Origin: Sphaerisporangium siamense
GTDB taxonomy: Bacteria; Actinomycetota; Actinomycetes; Streptosporangiales; Streptosporangiaceae
Length of the DNA: 64,000 nucleotides
NCBI RefSeq assembly: GCF_014205275.1
Contig: NZ_JACHND010000001.1
Span: 620,001-684,000 of the forward strand
Reading direction: 5' to 3'
Shown here: piece after piece, positions 43,056 to 52,166 of the stretch
Numbering within the stretch: the stretch's first letter is position 1
Layout of the letters: each line of letters starts with the position of its first letter
Position numbers and translations under genes: made by a program
Notes under the pieces: generated by a model
The model's input: the letters and a program-made list of their open reading frames with translations, nothing else
The model's database searches: none
What the model was told of the DNA's origin: nothing

Positions 43056-45032
43056 GTGGCCCCGGAAACCCCTGGTCGTGAGACCCAGGAGACTCTGTCG
43101 AACCTGCTGCACGAGACCCGCCGCTTCGAGCCGCCGGCGGAGCTCGCGGCGTCCGCCAACATCACGGCCGACGCCTACGACGAGGCGGAGCGCGATCGTC
43201 TCGGCTTCTGGGAACGTGCGGCCGACCGGCTGACCTGGGGACGTCGCTGGGACACCACCCTGGAGTGGAACGCCCCGTTCGCCAAGTGGTTCGTGGGCGG
43301 CACGCTGAACGTCGCCTACAACTGCGTCGACCGCCACGTCGAGGCCGGCCGCGGTGACAAGGTGGCCTACCACTGGGAGGGCGAGCCCGACGGCCACAAC
43401 CGCACCCTGACGTACTCCGACCTGCTGCGCGAGGTCAGCAAGGCCGCCAACGCGCTCACCGAGCTCGGCGTCGGCAAGGGCGACCGCGTCGCGATCTACA
43501 TGCCCATGATCCCCGAGCTGCCGATCGCGATGCTGGCCTGTGCCCGCATCGGCGCGATCCACTCGGTGGTCTTCGGCGGCTTCTCGGCGGCGGCGCTGAG
43601 CGGCCGCATCCAGGACGCCGACGCCAAGCTCGTCATCACCGCCGACGGCGGTTTCCGCCGGGGCGCGCCGAGCGCGCTCAAGCCGACCGTGGACGAGGCC
43701 GTCGCCGAGTGCCCGGGCGTCGAGCACGTGCTCGTCGTGCGCCGCACCGGCCAGGACGTCCAGGTGACCGGCAAGGACATCTGGTGGCACGACCTGGTCG
43801 ACCGGCAGAGCGACACGCACGAGGCCCCGCAGCACGACGCCGAGGACCCGCTGTACATCCTGTACACCAGCGGCACCACCGGGAAGCCGAAGGGCATCCT
43901 GCACACCACCGGCGGCTACCTCACCCAGACGGCCTGGACGCACCACGCGGTGTTCGACCTCAAGCCGGAGTCGGACATCTACTGGTGCACCGCCGACATC
44001 GGCTGGGTGACCGGCCACTCCTACATCGTGTACGGCCCTCTGACCAACGGCGCGACCAGCGTGATCTACGAGGGCACGCCCGACACCCCGCACAAGGGGC
44101 GCTTCTGGGAGGTCGTCCAGAAGTACGGCGTCACCATCCTCTACACCGCCCCCACGGCGATCCGTACGTTCATGAAGTGGGGCGACGACATCCCCGCGAA
44201 GTACGACATGTCCTCGCTGCGCGTCCTCGGCTCGGTCGGCGAGCCGATCAACCCCGAGGCGTACGTCTGGTACCGCGAGCACATCGGCGGCGACCGCTGC
44301 CCGGTCGTGGACACCTGGTGGCAGACCGAGACCGGCGCCATCATGATCAGCCCGCTGCCCGGCGTGACGGCCGCCAAGCCGGGCGCCGCGATGCGCCCGC
44401 TGCCGGGCGTGTCCGCCGACGTCGTGGACGACCAGGGCGTCTCGGTGCCGGACGGCGGCGGCGGCTTCCTGGTGGTCCGCGAGCCGTGGCCGTCCATGCT
44501 GCGCGGCATCTGGGGCGACGAGAAGCGCTACACCGACACCTACTGGTCGCGCTTCGACGGCATGTACTTCCCCGGCGACGGCGCCAAGCGCGACGAGGAC
44601 GGCGACCTGTGGCTGCTCGGCCGCGTGGACGACGTCATGCTCGTCTCCGGCCACAACATCTCGACCACCGAGGTGGAGTCGGCGCTGGTCTCGCACCCGA
44701 AGGTCGCCGAGGCGGCCGTCGTGGGCGCGACCGACCCGATCACCGGCCAGGCCATCGTGGCGTTCGTGATCCTGCGCGGCAGCGCGGAGGAGAGCGCGGA
44801 CATCGCCAAGGAGCTGCGCGACCACGTGGCCAAGTCGCTCGGCCCGATCGCCAAGCCCCGGCAGATCCTGGTCGTGCCCGAGCTGCCGAAGACCCGCTCC
44901 GGCAAGATCATGCGCCGTCTGCTCCGCGACGTGGCGGAGAACCGCAGCATCGGCGACGTCACCACGCTGGCCGACAGCTCGGTGATGAACCTGATCTCCC
45001 AGAAGCTGCCCTCGGCGTCCACCGAGGACTGA
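43056..45032 (+). CDS. acsA: acetyl-CoA synthetase (AMP-forming)
   Basis: A 658-residue ANL-family enzyme that makes acetyl-CoA from acetate, ATP and CoA. ATP loop [11 protein letters not shown], the acetate-pocket region [24 protein letters not shown], hinge [18 protein letters not shown] and the catalytic, acetylation-regulated Lys617 in TRSGKIMRR are all present. The length is normal. GTG 43056 follows GAAGGAG; the frame to 42939 lacks support. A CRP-like site lies upstream and a strong terminator follows. Confidence 0.97.
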   Translation: MAPETPGRETQETLSNLLHETRRFEPPAELAASANITADAYDEAERDRLGFWERAADRLTWGRRWDTTLEWNAPFAKWFVGGTLNVAYNCVDRHVEAGRGDKVAYHWEGEPDGHNRTLTYSDLLREVSKAANALTELGVGKGDRVAIYMPMIPELPIAMLACARIGAIHSVVFGGFSAAALSGRIQDADAKLVITADGGFRRGAPSALKPTVDEAVAECPGVEHVLVVRRTGQDVQVTGKDIWWHDLVDRQSDTHEAPQHDAEDPLYILYTSGTTGKPKGILHTTGGYLTQTAWTHHAVFDLKPESDIYWCTADIGWVTGHSYIVYGPLTNGATSVIYEGTPDTPHKGRFWEVVQKYGVTILYTAPTAIRTFMKWGDDIPAKYDMSSLRVLGSVGEPINPEAYVWYREHIGGDRCPVVDTWWQTETGAIMISPLPGVTAAKPGAAMRPLPGVSADVVDDQGVSVPDGGGGFLVVREPWPSMLRGIWGDEKRYTDTYWSRFDGMYFPGDGAKRDEDGDLWLLGRVDDVMLVSGHNISTTEVESALVSHPKVAEAAVVGATDPITGQAIVAFVILRGSAEESADIAKELRDHVAKSLGPIAKPRQILVVPELPKTRSGKIMRRLLRDVAENRSIGDVTTLADSSVMNLISQKLPSASTED

Positions 45033-45042
45033 CCCGGCTTCG

Positions 45043-45078
45043 GTAGGGCGCGGATCCGGCTGCGGATCCGCGCCCTAC
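45043..45078 (+). terminator. rho-independent terminator after acsA
   Basis: A 15-bp perfect stem (45043-45057 with 45064-45078), 6-nt loop, followed by GCTTTTC. Confidence 0.9.
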
Positions 45079-45216
45079 GCTTTTCAGGGACGGACACCCG
45101 TGGTCCCCGGTGACGGGCTTCCGTGGCGCCGGCGAGGGAACCGGAGCGGGAGGCGCGACGACAGGCGTCATCACGCAGGATGAATATGACCGGAAAGATC
45201 CGATAGGAGAGCGAAC

Positions 45217-45729
45217 ATGGCCGCACCGCCCGAGGAGGAGTCACTCGGCGCCCTCGTCGCCCAGGCGACCAACCACATATCCACCCTGGTACGCGCCGAG
45301 ATCGAGCTGGCGAAGTCCGAGCTCAAGTTCGACGCCAAGCGGGTCGGCACGGCCGCGGGGCTGTTCGGCGTGGCGGCGTTCATGCTGCACCTGTGCCTCA
45401 TCCTCGCGTCGTTCGCGATCGCCTACGGGCTGGTGCAGCTCGGCATGATGCACTGGCTGGCCTTCACGATCGTCACCGCCTTCTACCTGATCGTGGCCCT
45501 GCTGCTCGGGTACGTCGGCTACCGCCGCCTGAAGGGCCTCACCGGCATGAAGCGCACGGCGCGCAGCCTGAGGAACCTCAAGGAGGTCGTCGACCTGGAC
45601 GACGAGCCGGCCGCGCCGAACGGGCGCCGCGCCGAGCCGTACGGGGCCGGGACGGTGGGCCACCACCGGGTGCCGGTGGGCACCGAGACCGGCTCCCCCG
45701 ATCCCGGGCACACGAGCCCGCGGCCGTGA
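45217..45729 (+). CDS. phage-holin-like (actinobacterial holin-X/DUF1469) membrane protein
   Basis: A 170-residue protein. An amphipathic N-terminus (LGALVAQATNHISTLVRAEIELAKSELKFDAKR) precedes two long membrane segments (VGTAAGLFGVAAFMLHLCLILASFAIAYGLV and MHWLAFTIVTAFYLIVALLLGYVGYR), and the cytoplasmic tail is Pro/Gly-rich. The family is called holin-like only by topology. In actinobacteria it is a chromosomal gene beside EphE-type hydrolases. GTGA overlap couples it to the next gene. ATG follows GGAGAGCGAAC. Confidence 0.88.
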   Translation: MAAPPEEESLGALVAQATNHISTLVRAEIELAKSELKFDAKRVGTAAGLFGVAAFMLHLCLILASFAIAYGLVQLGMMHWLAFTIVTAFYLIVALLLGYVGYRRLKGLTGMKRTARSLRNLKEVVDLDDEPAAPNGRRAEPYGAGTVGHHRVPVGTETGSPDPGHTSPRP

Positions 45730-46664
45730 GTCCCGCCATGGCCACCCGCCCTGACGAGTCGCTGGCCCGGGTCCCCGGGCCCTGGACGCACCGCTCGGTG
45801 CACGCGGGCAACGGCATGTTCCACATCGCCGAGGCGGGTGAGGGGCCGCTGGTGCTGCTGCTGCACGGCTTCCCGCAGTTCTGGTGGACCTGGCGGCGCC
45901 AGCTGGCGTCGCTCGCCGGGGCGGGGTACCACGCGGTCGCGGTGGACCTGCGCGGGTACGGCGCCAGCGACAAGCCGCCCCGGGGGTACGACCTGCCGAG
46001 CCTCGCGGGCAGCATGGCGGGGCTGATCCGCGCGCTCGGCGAGACCTGCGCGGTCGTCGTCGGGCACGACTGGGGCGGGCTGGTCGCCTGGACCATGGGC
46101 GCCCTGGACCCGAAGGTGGTGCGCCGCCTGGCCGTGGTCTCGGCCCCGCACCCGCTGCGGCTGCGCCAGGCCCTGCTCACCGAGCCGTTCGGGCAGCTCA
46201 GGGCCAGCGGCCACCTGTTCGGCGCGCAGCTCCCCCTGCTGCCGGAGCGCAGGCTGACCAAGGACGGCGCGGCCCGCGTCGGGCGGCTGCTGGAGGACTG
46301 GTCGGGCCCGCACTGGCCCGGCGAGGACGAGGCGCGCACCTACCGCGAGGTGTTCGGCATCCCCACCGTCGCCCACTGCGCGCTCGAATACCACCGCTGG
46401 TTCGTGCGCTCGCAGTTCCGCCCGGACGGCAAGCGGTACCGCAAGCTCATGCGCACCGAGCTGGAGATGCCCACGTTGCAGACGCACGGCGCGCTCGACA
46501 CGTGCACGCTGCCCCGCACCGCCCAGGGGTCCAGCAGGTACGTCGCCGCGCCGTACCGCTGGCGGCTGATCGAAGGGGCCGGCCACTTCCCGCACGAGGA
46601 GCGGCCCGAGCAGTTCGACCAGGAGCTGCTGACCTGGCTCGCCGATCCCGAGCCGGACCGATGA
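45726..46664 (+). CDS. alpha/beta hydrolase, epoxide-hydrolase type (EphE-like)
   Basis: About 312 residues. HGFPQFWWTWR is the HGxP oxyanion motif, the nucleophile Asp is in VVVGHDWGG, the charge-relay acid lies near LQTHGALD and the catalytic His in IEGAGHFPHEE. An Asp nucleophile and HGFP point to epoxide hydrolase or dehalogenase-type chemistry. The position after the holin-like gene matches ephE in mycobacteria. GTG 45726 overlaps the upstream stop; ATG 45738 is an alternative. Confidence 0.9.
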   Translation: MSPAMATRPDESLARVPGPWTHRSVHAGNGMFHIAEAGEGPLVLLLHGFPQFWWTWRRQLASLAGAGYHAVAVDLRGYGASDKPPRGYDLPSLAGSMAGLIRALGETCAVVVGHDWGGLVAWTMGALDPKVVRRLAVVSAPHPLRLRQALLTEPFGQLRASGHLFGAQLPLLPERRLTKDGAARVGRLLEDWSGPHWPGEDEARTYREVFGIPTVAHCALEYHRWFVRSQFRPDGKRYRKLMRTELEMPTLQTHGALDTCTLPRTAQGSSRYVAAPYRWRLIEGAGHFPHEERPEQFDQELLTWLADPEPDR

Positions 46665-47152
46665 CCGGGGTCGGCGCCAGGGACCGCGATCCCCTAGGGC
46701 GCCCGCGCAACGCCCGGCCCCGGGACGAGTTCGGCCGCCCCCTGCCCAAGGGGACGCCCGGCGTCGAGCGGGTGCCGGACGACTACGCCCCGAGCGCCGG
46801 CCGCGCGCTGGCCGACGCCGCCGCCTACCTCGACGAGGGACGGCCCTTCCACGCCCACGAGGTGCTGGAGGCCCGGTGGAAGACCGGCCCGGAGCGGGAA
46901 CGGCCGCTGTGGCAGGGTCTGGCGCAGATCTGCGTGGGGCTGACGCACCTGCAGCGGGGCAACGCGCGGGGCGCCGCGGCGCTGCTCGGCCGGGGCGCGG
47001 CCCGAGTGTCGGAGTACGCGGCCCGCGAGCCGCACCCGGGCGCGCCGGACCTGGCCGAGGCCGTGCGCGTGGCCCGCGGCCTGGCCGAGCGCCCGCCGGA
47101 CGACCCGGCGGACGCGATCGGCCTGCTGGCCGGCGTGCTCAAGGCCGGCTGA
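46661..47152 (+). CDS. DUF309-domain protein
   Basis: A 163-residue helical protein. The DUF309 core is AAYLDEGRPFHAHEVLEARWKTGPERERPLWQGLAQICVGLTHLQRGN, including the conserved H-HE-LE-RWK and the GLAQ-CVG-THLQRGN segment. The family has no firm function. It overlaps the hydrolase stop by 4 bp (ATGA) and ends a three-gene operon with the holin-like and EphE-like genes. Confidence 0.92.
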   Translation: MTGVGARDRDPLGRPRNARPRDEFGRPLPKGTPGVERVPDDYAPSAGRALADAAAYLDEGRPFHAHEVLEARWKTGPERERPLWQGLAQICVGLTHLQRGNARGAAALLGRGAARVSEYAAREPHPGAPDLAEAVRVARGLAERPPDDPADAIGLLAGVLKAG

Positions 47153-47158
47153 CCGCGA

Positions 47159-47188
47159 GCCCGCCGTACGCCCTTATCGCCGGCGGGC
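47159..47188. terminator. terminator between DUF309 gene and marP
   Basis: GCCCGCCG (47159-47166) pairs with CGGCGGGC (47181-47188) between convergent stops. Confidence 0.6.
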
Positions 47189-47197
47189 CGGCGCGGG

Positions 47198-48388
47198 CTA
47201 GTCGCAGTCCTGGGTGTCGACGTGGGTGGTGGCGCCGCTGCCGGTGTCGGCGTCCGGGCGCACCTCCTTGGCGGTGAGCGCGTACCCCGTGTCGGGCTGG
47301 TCGGTCGCCGCCGCGAAGATCACGCCGTACACCTGCCCGGTCGGCGTGAGCAGCGGCCCGCCGGAGTTGCCCGGCTGCACCAGGCCGCGGATGGCGTACA
47401 CCTCACGGGTGACGGTCTTGCGCGAGTAGATGTCGGACGCCTTGGCGTTCTGCGTGCCGCGGAGCCTGGCCGCGCTCGTGGTGAACCCCTTGCCCTTGGG
47501 GAACCCGGCGATGATCGCGCTGCCCTGCTCCTCGGGCGTGTAGTCGAACTTGAGCGGCGTGACGTTCAGGTCGGGGACGTACAGGATGGCGATGTCCCGA
47601 TCGGGGTTGTAGAGCACCACCTGCGCGTCGTGGCCGTCGCGCTCGGCGTCGGTGACCCGCAGGTCCTGCGTCACGCCGGCCACCACGTGGGCGTTGGTCA
47701 TGACGTGGTTCGGCGCGTAGACGAACCCGGTGCCCTCGATGCGCTTGCGGCAGGCGGGCGCGGTGCCCTGCACCTTGACGATCGCGCGCCGGGCGCGCTG
47801 CATGCCCGGCCCCTTGACCACGCTGGCGTCGGGTGGCGGGACCTCGATGATGCCGCCGTTGCCGATCGCGTTGAACACCTGCGGGAACTCGGAGGTGTCG
47901 ACGAACTCCTTGAACGACAGCCGCCAGGCCTTGGCACGCTCGGGCATGGCGGCGTCGACGGTCTGCAGCAGCAGCGAGCCGTTGGTCTGCTGGCGCAGCC
48001 ACGGGAACGGCGCGACCGAGAGCAGCGAGCCGATCAGCCAGGCGATGACCAGCACCGATAAGGCGCTGGTGAACGTGCCGCCGAGCGCGTCGACCGTGCG
48101 CGCGGGCTCCCAGGTGATGTGGCTGCGGACCACCGCGCCGATCGTGGAGCAGGCGAACTGCCCGACGACGGCCGCCAGGAACACGATCACGATCGCGAGC
48201 AGCGCCTGGTCGGTGGGCGCGTCGACGACCGCGTGGGCGATCGGCGGCGCGATGAGGACCCCGAGGAACCCGCCGCCGACGAAGCCCAGGAAGCTGAACG
48301 CCCCGATGATGAAGCCTTGCCGGTAGCCCGACACGGCGAAGGCAATCACGAGAACAATCAGGATGAAATCGAGGAGATCGCCGCTCAC
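47198..48388 (-). CDS. marP: MarP-like periplasmic serine protease with CvpA membrane domain
   Basis: A 396-residue protein with four N-terminal membrane helices of the CvpA type (about 5-125), then a trypsin-like domain with His234 (TNAHVV), Asp265 (NPDRDIAILY) and Ser342 (QPGNSGGPL). Cys213 and Cys395 match the disulfide pair that locks the active site in mycobacterial MarP, which is needed for acid and oxidative stress survival. The start is ATG 48388. The gene sits below nth and NUDIX genes, as in mycobacteria. Confidence 0.95.
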   Translation of the reverse strand: MSGDLLDFILIVLVIAFAVSGYRQGFIIGAFSFLGFVGGGFLGVLIAPPIAHAVVDAPTDQALLAIVIVFLAAVVGQFACSTIGAVVRSHITWEPARTVDALGGTFTSALSVLVIAWLIGSLLSVAPFPWLRQQTNGSLLLQTVDAAMPERAKAWRLSFKEFVDTSEFPQVFNAIGNGGIIEVPPPDASVVKGPGMQRARRAIVKVQGTAPACRKRIEGTGFVYAPNHVMTNAHVVAGVTQDLRVTDAERDGHDAQVVLYNPDRDIAILYVPDLNVTPLKFDYTPEEQGSAIIAGFPKGKGFTTSAARLRGTQNAKASDIYSRKTVTREVYAIRGLVQPGNSGGPLLTPTGQVYGVIFAAATDQPDTGYALTAKEVRPDADTGSGATTHVDTQDCD

Positions 48389-48450
48389 GCTTCAACGGTA
48401 TCCAGCGCGGCCACACGCCGTGCACGCCTTGGCTCGATATCGTTGGCGGC

Positions 48451-49086
48451 ATGGTATCGATCGGGGGATCGAGCGAGGGTCGCACACACGAGCACCCGGG
48501 CACGGGCACACGCGCCTCCCCGTCCTCCGGGGGCCCGCGACCGACGCCGACCATGAACGCCGACACCGCCCACACCCTGACGTCGCGCACCGTGGGCGAG
48601 CTGATCGCCATCGCGCTCGCCGACGAAGACCCGGACGGCCCGATCCGCTGGAAGGCCGTGAGCGTCCTGCACGGGCGGGGCGACGCGGAGACCTTCACCG
48701 AGGCCAGGCGGCTGTGCGCGGGCGACCACCGCGCCGAGCGGGTGCTCGGGGTGGACATCCTCGGGGAGCTCGGCGCGCCGCAGCGGCCGTTCATCGACAA
48801 GACCCTGTCGGTGCTGCGCTACCTGGCGGCCTGCGAGGAGGACGTGCGCGTGCTGCACGCCGTGCTGATCGCCTTCGGGCACCTGCGCGACCCGCGCGCG
48901 CTGCCCTCGGTGATCGAGCTGGCCACGCACCCGGACGCCACCGTGCGGTACGGCGCGGCGTACGCCCTGTCGCACGTCCTCGGGCGCCCGCCGGACCCGG
49001 CCGGGCTCGCGGCGCTGCGGCGCCTGGCCCGCGACCCGGACGACGACGTCGCCGACTGGGCGGCGCTCGGGCTGATCCTCCCCTAG
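48451..49086 (+). CDS. HEAT-repeat protein
   Basis: 211 residues from ATG 48451, or 177 from ATG 48553. The folded part is a run of HEAT-like helix pairs: GDHRAERVLGVDILGELG, CEEDVRVLHAVLIAFGHLRDPRALPSVIELATHPDATVRYGAAYALSHVLG and DPDDDVADWAALGLIL. Such repeats bind other proteins. The N-terminal 34 residues of the longer form are polar and disordered. TATCGT lies 7 nt before ATG 48451 (leaderless possible). Its TAG stop shares CTAG with the convergent NUDIX gene. Confidence 0.82.
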   Translation: MVSIGGSSEGRTHEHPGTGTRASPSSGGPRPTPTMNADTAHTLTSRTVGELIAIALADEDPDGPIRWKAVSVLHGRGDAETFTEARRLCAGDHRAERVLGVDILGELGAPQRPFIDKTLSVLRYLAACEEDVRVLHAVLIAFGHLRDPRALPSVIELATHPDATVRYGAAYALSHVLGRPPDPAGLAALRRLARDPDDDVADWAALGLILP

Positions 49087-49730
49087 CGGCGGGCGAGCCT
49101 GAGCACCTCGGGCGGGAGGTCCTCCACCCTGCCGTCGTCCCAGGGGCGTGCGAAGCCGGTCAGCGTCAGCACGTCGTTCAGGACGCCGGCCGTGAAGCCC
49201 CAGACGAGCATGCCGCGCACCCGGAACGCGGGGCCGGCGTAGCCGCCGGGAAGGCGCAGGCCGAGGCGGTTGCCGGGGTCGGCCAGCTCGGCGAGGGGCA
49301 CTCGGGCCACGGCGTCCACCTCGTCCGGCGAGGCGGCGTGCACGGCGCAGGGGGTGTGCCACCAGGCCAGCACGGGCGTCACCCGGTTGTCGCTGCGCCA
49401 GACGTACAGTTCGGGCAGCGTGCCGAGCACGCGGACCCCGGCGCGGTCCAGGCCGGTCTCCTCCTCGGCCTCGCGCAGGGCGGCGCCCACGGGGCCGCCG
49501 TCGCCGGGGTCGACTCCTCCGCCGGGGAAGGCGGGCTGGCCCGCGTGGTTGCGTCCCCGGGCGCTGCGCTGGATCAGCAGGATGTCGGGGCCGTCGGACG
49601 ACCGGCCGAAGAGCAGGAGGACCGCCGCGGCGCGTCCTCCGGAGGCGGGAGGCCGCAGGGGCGCGGGGACGGGGTGGTCGGCGGCGTTCGCCGCCAGGTC
49701 GGTCAGCCAGCCGGGGACGGGATCACTCAT
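49083..49730 (-). CDS. NUDIX hydrolase, CoA-pyrophosphatase type
   Basis: A 215-residue NUDIX protein. ILLIQRSARGRNHAGQPAFPGGGVD resembles the LLT-R(SA)-R-G-FPGG signature of CoA diphosphatases, and LREAEEETGLD completes the NUDIX helix. It would cleave CoA or its oxidised forms. ATG 49730 follows GGAGG; the frame to 49817 is unsupported. It lies 91 bp below nth on the same strand, the arrangement known from Mycobacterium. Its stop overlaps the HEAT gene stop. Confidence 0.9.
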   Translation of the reverse strand: MSDPVPGWLTDLAANAADHPVPAPLRPPASGGRAAAVLLLFGRSSDGPDILLIQRSARGRNHAGQPAFPGGGVDPGDGGPVGAALREAEEETGLDRAGVRVLGTLPELYVWRSDNRVTPVLAWWHTPCAVHAASPDEVDAVARVPLAELADPGNRLGLRLPGGYAGPAFRVRGMLVWGFTAGVLNDVLTLTGFARPWDDGRVEDLPPEVLRLARR

Positions 49731-49821
49731 GCCATACCTCCTGCGGGGAGCAACATCGGCGCCGCGCGGCTGCTTCCCCGCAGTTCCGCCAGGTTCCGGC
49801 CGGGAGCCCCGGCACACCGTC

Positions 49822-50541
49822 CTATGAGAAGGGCCCGGTGCGCACCAGCTTGGCGGCCTTGTCGGGCTCGGTGGGGCCCTCGCCGAAGGACGGGCAGAGG
49901 GTCGCGAGCGGGCACACGCCGCAGGCGGGCTTGCGCGCGTGGCAGATGCGGCGGCCGTGCCAGATCAGGTAGTGGGACATGTCGGTCCACTGGCTCTTGG
50001 GGATCAGCTCGCCCACGGCGTGTTCGATCTTGACGGGGTCGGTCTCGGTGGTCCAGCCGAAGCGGCGGGTGAGCCGCTGGAAGTGGGTGTCCACCGTGAT
50101 GCCGGGGACGTCGAAGGCGTTGCCGAGCACCACGTTGGCGGTCTTCCTGCCGACGCCGGGCAGCGTGACCAGATCCTTGAGCTTGCCGGGGACCTCGCCG
50201 CCGTAGCGCTCGCACACGACCTGGGCCATGCCGATGATGCTGTTGGCCTTGGCGCGGAAGAAGCCCGTCGACCGGATGATCTCTTCCAGCTCTTCGCGAT
50301 CGGCGCCCGCGTAGTCAGCCGCTGTCCGATATTTGGCAAAGAGTACGGGAGTAACCATGTTGACCCTTTTGTCCGTACACTGCGCGGAGAGAATCGTCGC
50401 GACCAGCAGCTCAAGAGGGTTGCCGAAGTCGAGTTCGCAGTGGGCATCGGGATAGGTTTCCGCCAGGATTCGGGTCATTCGCCGGGCTCGGCGCACCAGG
50501 GCGAGCCGGGACTCCCCAGCGGAGGTCACTTTGCGGGGCAC
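49822..50541 (-). CDS. nth: endonuclease III (DNA glycosylase/AP lyase)
   Basis: A 239-residue base-excision repair enzyme for oxidised pyrimidines. The helix-hairpin-helix [17 protein letters not shown] carries Lys133, Asp151 is in VDTHFQR, and the [4Fe-4S] cysteines Cys200-x6-Cys207-x2-Cys210-x5-Cys216 are intact. GTG 50541 is the start. It is divergent from crp and upstream of the CoA-type NUDIX gene, as in other actinobacteria. Confidence 0.96.
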   Translation of the reverse strand: MPRKVTSAGESRLALVRRARRMTRILAETYPDAHCELDFGNPLELLVATILSAQCTDKRVNMVTPVLFAKYRTAADYAGADREELEEIIRSTGFFRAKANSIIGMAQVVCERYGGEVPGKLKDLVTLPGVGRKTANVVLGNAFDVPGITVDTHFQRLTRRFGWTTETDPVKIEHAVGELIPKSQWTDMSHYLIWHGRRICHARKPACGVCPLATLCPSFGEGPTEPDKAAKLVRTGPFS

Positions 50542-50668
50542 CCCGACAGCCTACGCGGACGGGCTCCATGAGACTCCCTTGATGCGGTACGTCACAATGT
50601 CTAACAGCGCGCGCCCCCCAGGCGTGGTGCGCAGTCGTGCGGGCGCGACACTGGAACGAGGAGGCACC

Positions 50669-51349
50669 GTGAATACCGACGACGTGCTGGGTAAGGCCCC
50701 TTTGTTCGCCGCGCTCGACCGCGAGGGTGCCGCCGCGCTCCGCACGAGCATCACCGAGGTCCAGCTCCACAAGGGCCAGACCTTGTTCAGTGAGGGCGAG
50801 ACCGGCGACAGGCTCTACGTCGTCCTGGACGGGAAGATCAAGCTGATCCGCACCGCCCCCGACGGCCGCGAGAACCTTCTGAGCGTGCTCGGACCAGGCG
50901 AGATGTTCGGCGAGCTCTCGCTGTTCGACCCGCGTCCCCGTACGGCGAGCGCCATCGCGCTCACCGACGTCCGGCTCGCCGGGCTGGGGCACGACGACCT
51001 GCGGCCATGGCTGACCGGGCGTCCCGAGGTCGCCCTCCACCTGTTGCGCGCCCTCGCCCAGCGGTTGCGGCGCACCAACGACGTCATGGCCGACCTGGTC
51101 TTCACCGACGTCCCCGGACGGGTCGGCAAGGCGCTGCTCGACCTGGCCGAGCGCTTCGGCCAGCGCACCGAGGAGGGCCTGCGGGTCCACCACGACCTCA
51201 CCCAGGAGGAGCTGGCGCAGTACGTCGGCGCCTCCCGCGAGACCGTCAACAAGGCGCTGGCCGACTTCGCCCAGCGCGGCTGGCTGCGCATCGAGGCCAA
51301 GGCCGTCGTCATCATGGACGCCGACCGCCTCTACGCCCGCTCCCGCTGA
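50669..51349 (+). CDS. crp: CRP/FNR-family transcriptional regulator
   Basis: A 226-residue cAMP-receptor-like regulator. The cyclic-nucleotide domain (about 10-120) has GETGDRLYVVLDGKIKLI and the phosphate-binding cassette MFGELSLFDPRPRTASAIA. The C-helix runs to about 140, and the winged HTH is at LTQEELAQYVGASRETVNKALADFAQRGWL. It is orthologous to actinobacterial Crp acting in germination, metabolism and stress. GTG 50669 follows GGAGG at 5 nt. A CRP-like site occurs upstream of acsA. Confidence 0.95.
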   Translation: MNTDDVLGKAPLFAALDREGAAALRTSITEVQLHKGQTLFSEGETGDRLYVVLDGKIKLIRTAPDGRENLLSVLGPGEMFGELSLFDPRPRTASAIALTDVRLAGLGHDDLRPWLTGRPEVALHLLRALAQRLRRTNDVMADLVFTDVPGRVGKALLDLAERFGQRTEEGLRVHHDLTQEELAQYVGASRETVNKALADFAQRGWLRIEAKAVVIMDADRLYARSR

Positions 51350-51368
51350 GCGCGCCGGACGCCGCCGG

Positions 51369-52166
51369 TCACGCGCCGTCGAGGTAGGCGAGCTGCGCCC
51401 GCACCGACATCTCGGCCGCCGGTTGCAGGTCCTCCTCCAACCCCGCGTACACGATCGCGACGATCTCGGCGGGCGTTCCCGCGCCGTCCCGCCGTGCGCG
51501 GGCGATCTGGTCCAGGCGTTGGCGCCGGTGGGCGATGTAGGCGTCCAGCGCGGCGATCGGCTCGGGCAGCACCGGGCCGTGCCCCGGCAGCAGGGCCTTG
51601 GCGGCGGTGACCTCCGCGCCGGCCCGCAGCCGGTCCAGGCTGCGCAGGTAGTCGGCGAGGTCGCCGTCGGGGGCGATCACCGTCGTCCCCCTGCCGAGGA
51701 TCGTGTCGCCGGTCAGCATCGCCTCGTCGGCGGGCAGCCAGAAGCACAGCGAGTCGAACGAGTGCCCCGGCGTGCCGACGACGCGCAGCTCGACGCCGCC
51801 GCCGGTCACCACGTCGCCGTCGCAGAGCCCTTCGTCACCGAGGACGTGCCGGGGGTCCAGGGCGCGCACCGGCGCGCCGACCATGCGGGCGAACCGCGCG
51901 GCGCCGCCGCTGTGGTCCTCGTGCCCGTGGGTCAGCAGGATCGCGGCCACACGCCGGTCGCCCAGGTGGCCGGCGACGCGGCGCAGGTGCCGCTCGTCGT
52001 CCGGCCCCGGGTCGACGACCAGCGCGGTCGCGGCGTCAGGCTCGCCGATCACCCAGGTGTTGGTGCCGTCCAGGGTCATGGGCGAGGCGTTGGGCGCGAG
52101 CACGCCGGTCGCGCGCGTGGTGCCGGAGCCGTCCGGACCGCCGAGGGGGATTCGCAGGCCGCTCAT
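51369..52166 (-). CDS. metallo-beta-lactamase-fold hydrolase (LACTB2-like)
   Basis: A 265-residue MBL-fold protein with ASPMTLDGTNTWVIG at the start, the metal motif LLTHGHEDHSGG, GTPGHSFDSLCFWLP, the bridging Asp in MLTGDTILG, and GHGPVL followed by HRRQRLDQI. This is the order in LACTB2-type ribonuclease-like or hydroxyacylglutathione-hydrolase-like proteins. The real substrate is not known. It overlaps the NUDIX gene stop by 4 bp, forming an operon with NUDIX, RidA and DUF4177 genes. Confidence 0.93.
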   Translation of the reverse strand: MSGLRIPLGGPDGSGTTRATGVLAPNASPMTLDGTNTWVIGEPDAATALVVDPGPDDERHLRRVAGHLGDRRVAAILLTHGHEDHSGGAARFARMVGAPVRALDPRHVLGDEGLCDGDVVTGGGVELRVVGTPGHSFDSLCFWLPADEAMLTGDTILGRGTTVIAPDGDLADYLRSLDRLRAGAEVTAAKALLPGHGPVLPEPIAALDAYIAHRRQRLDQIARARRDGAGTPAEIVAIVYAGLEEDLQPAAEMSVRAQLAYLDGA

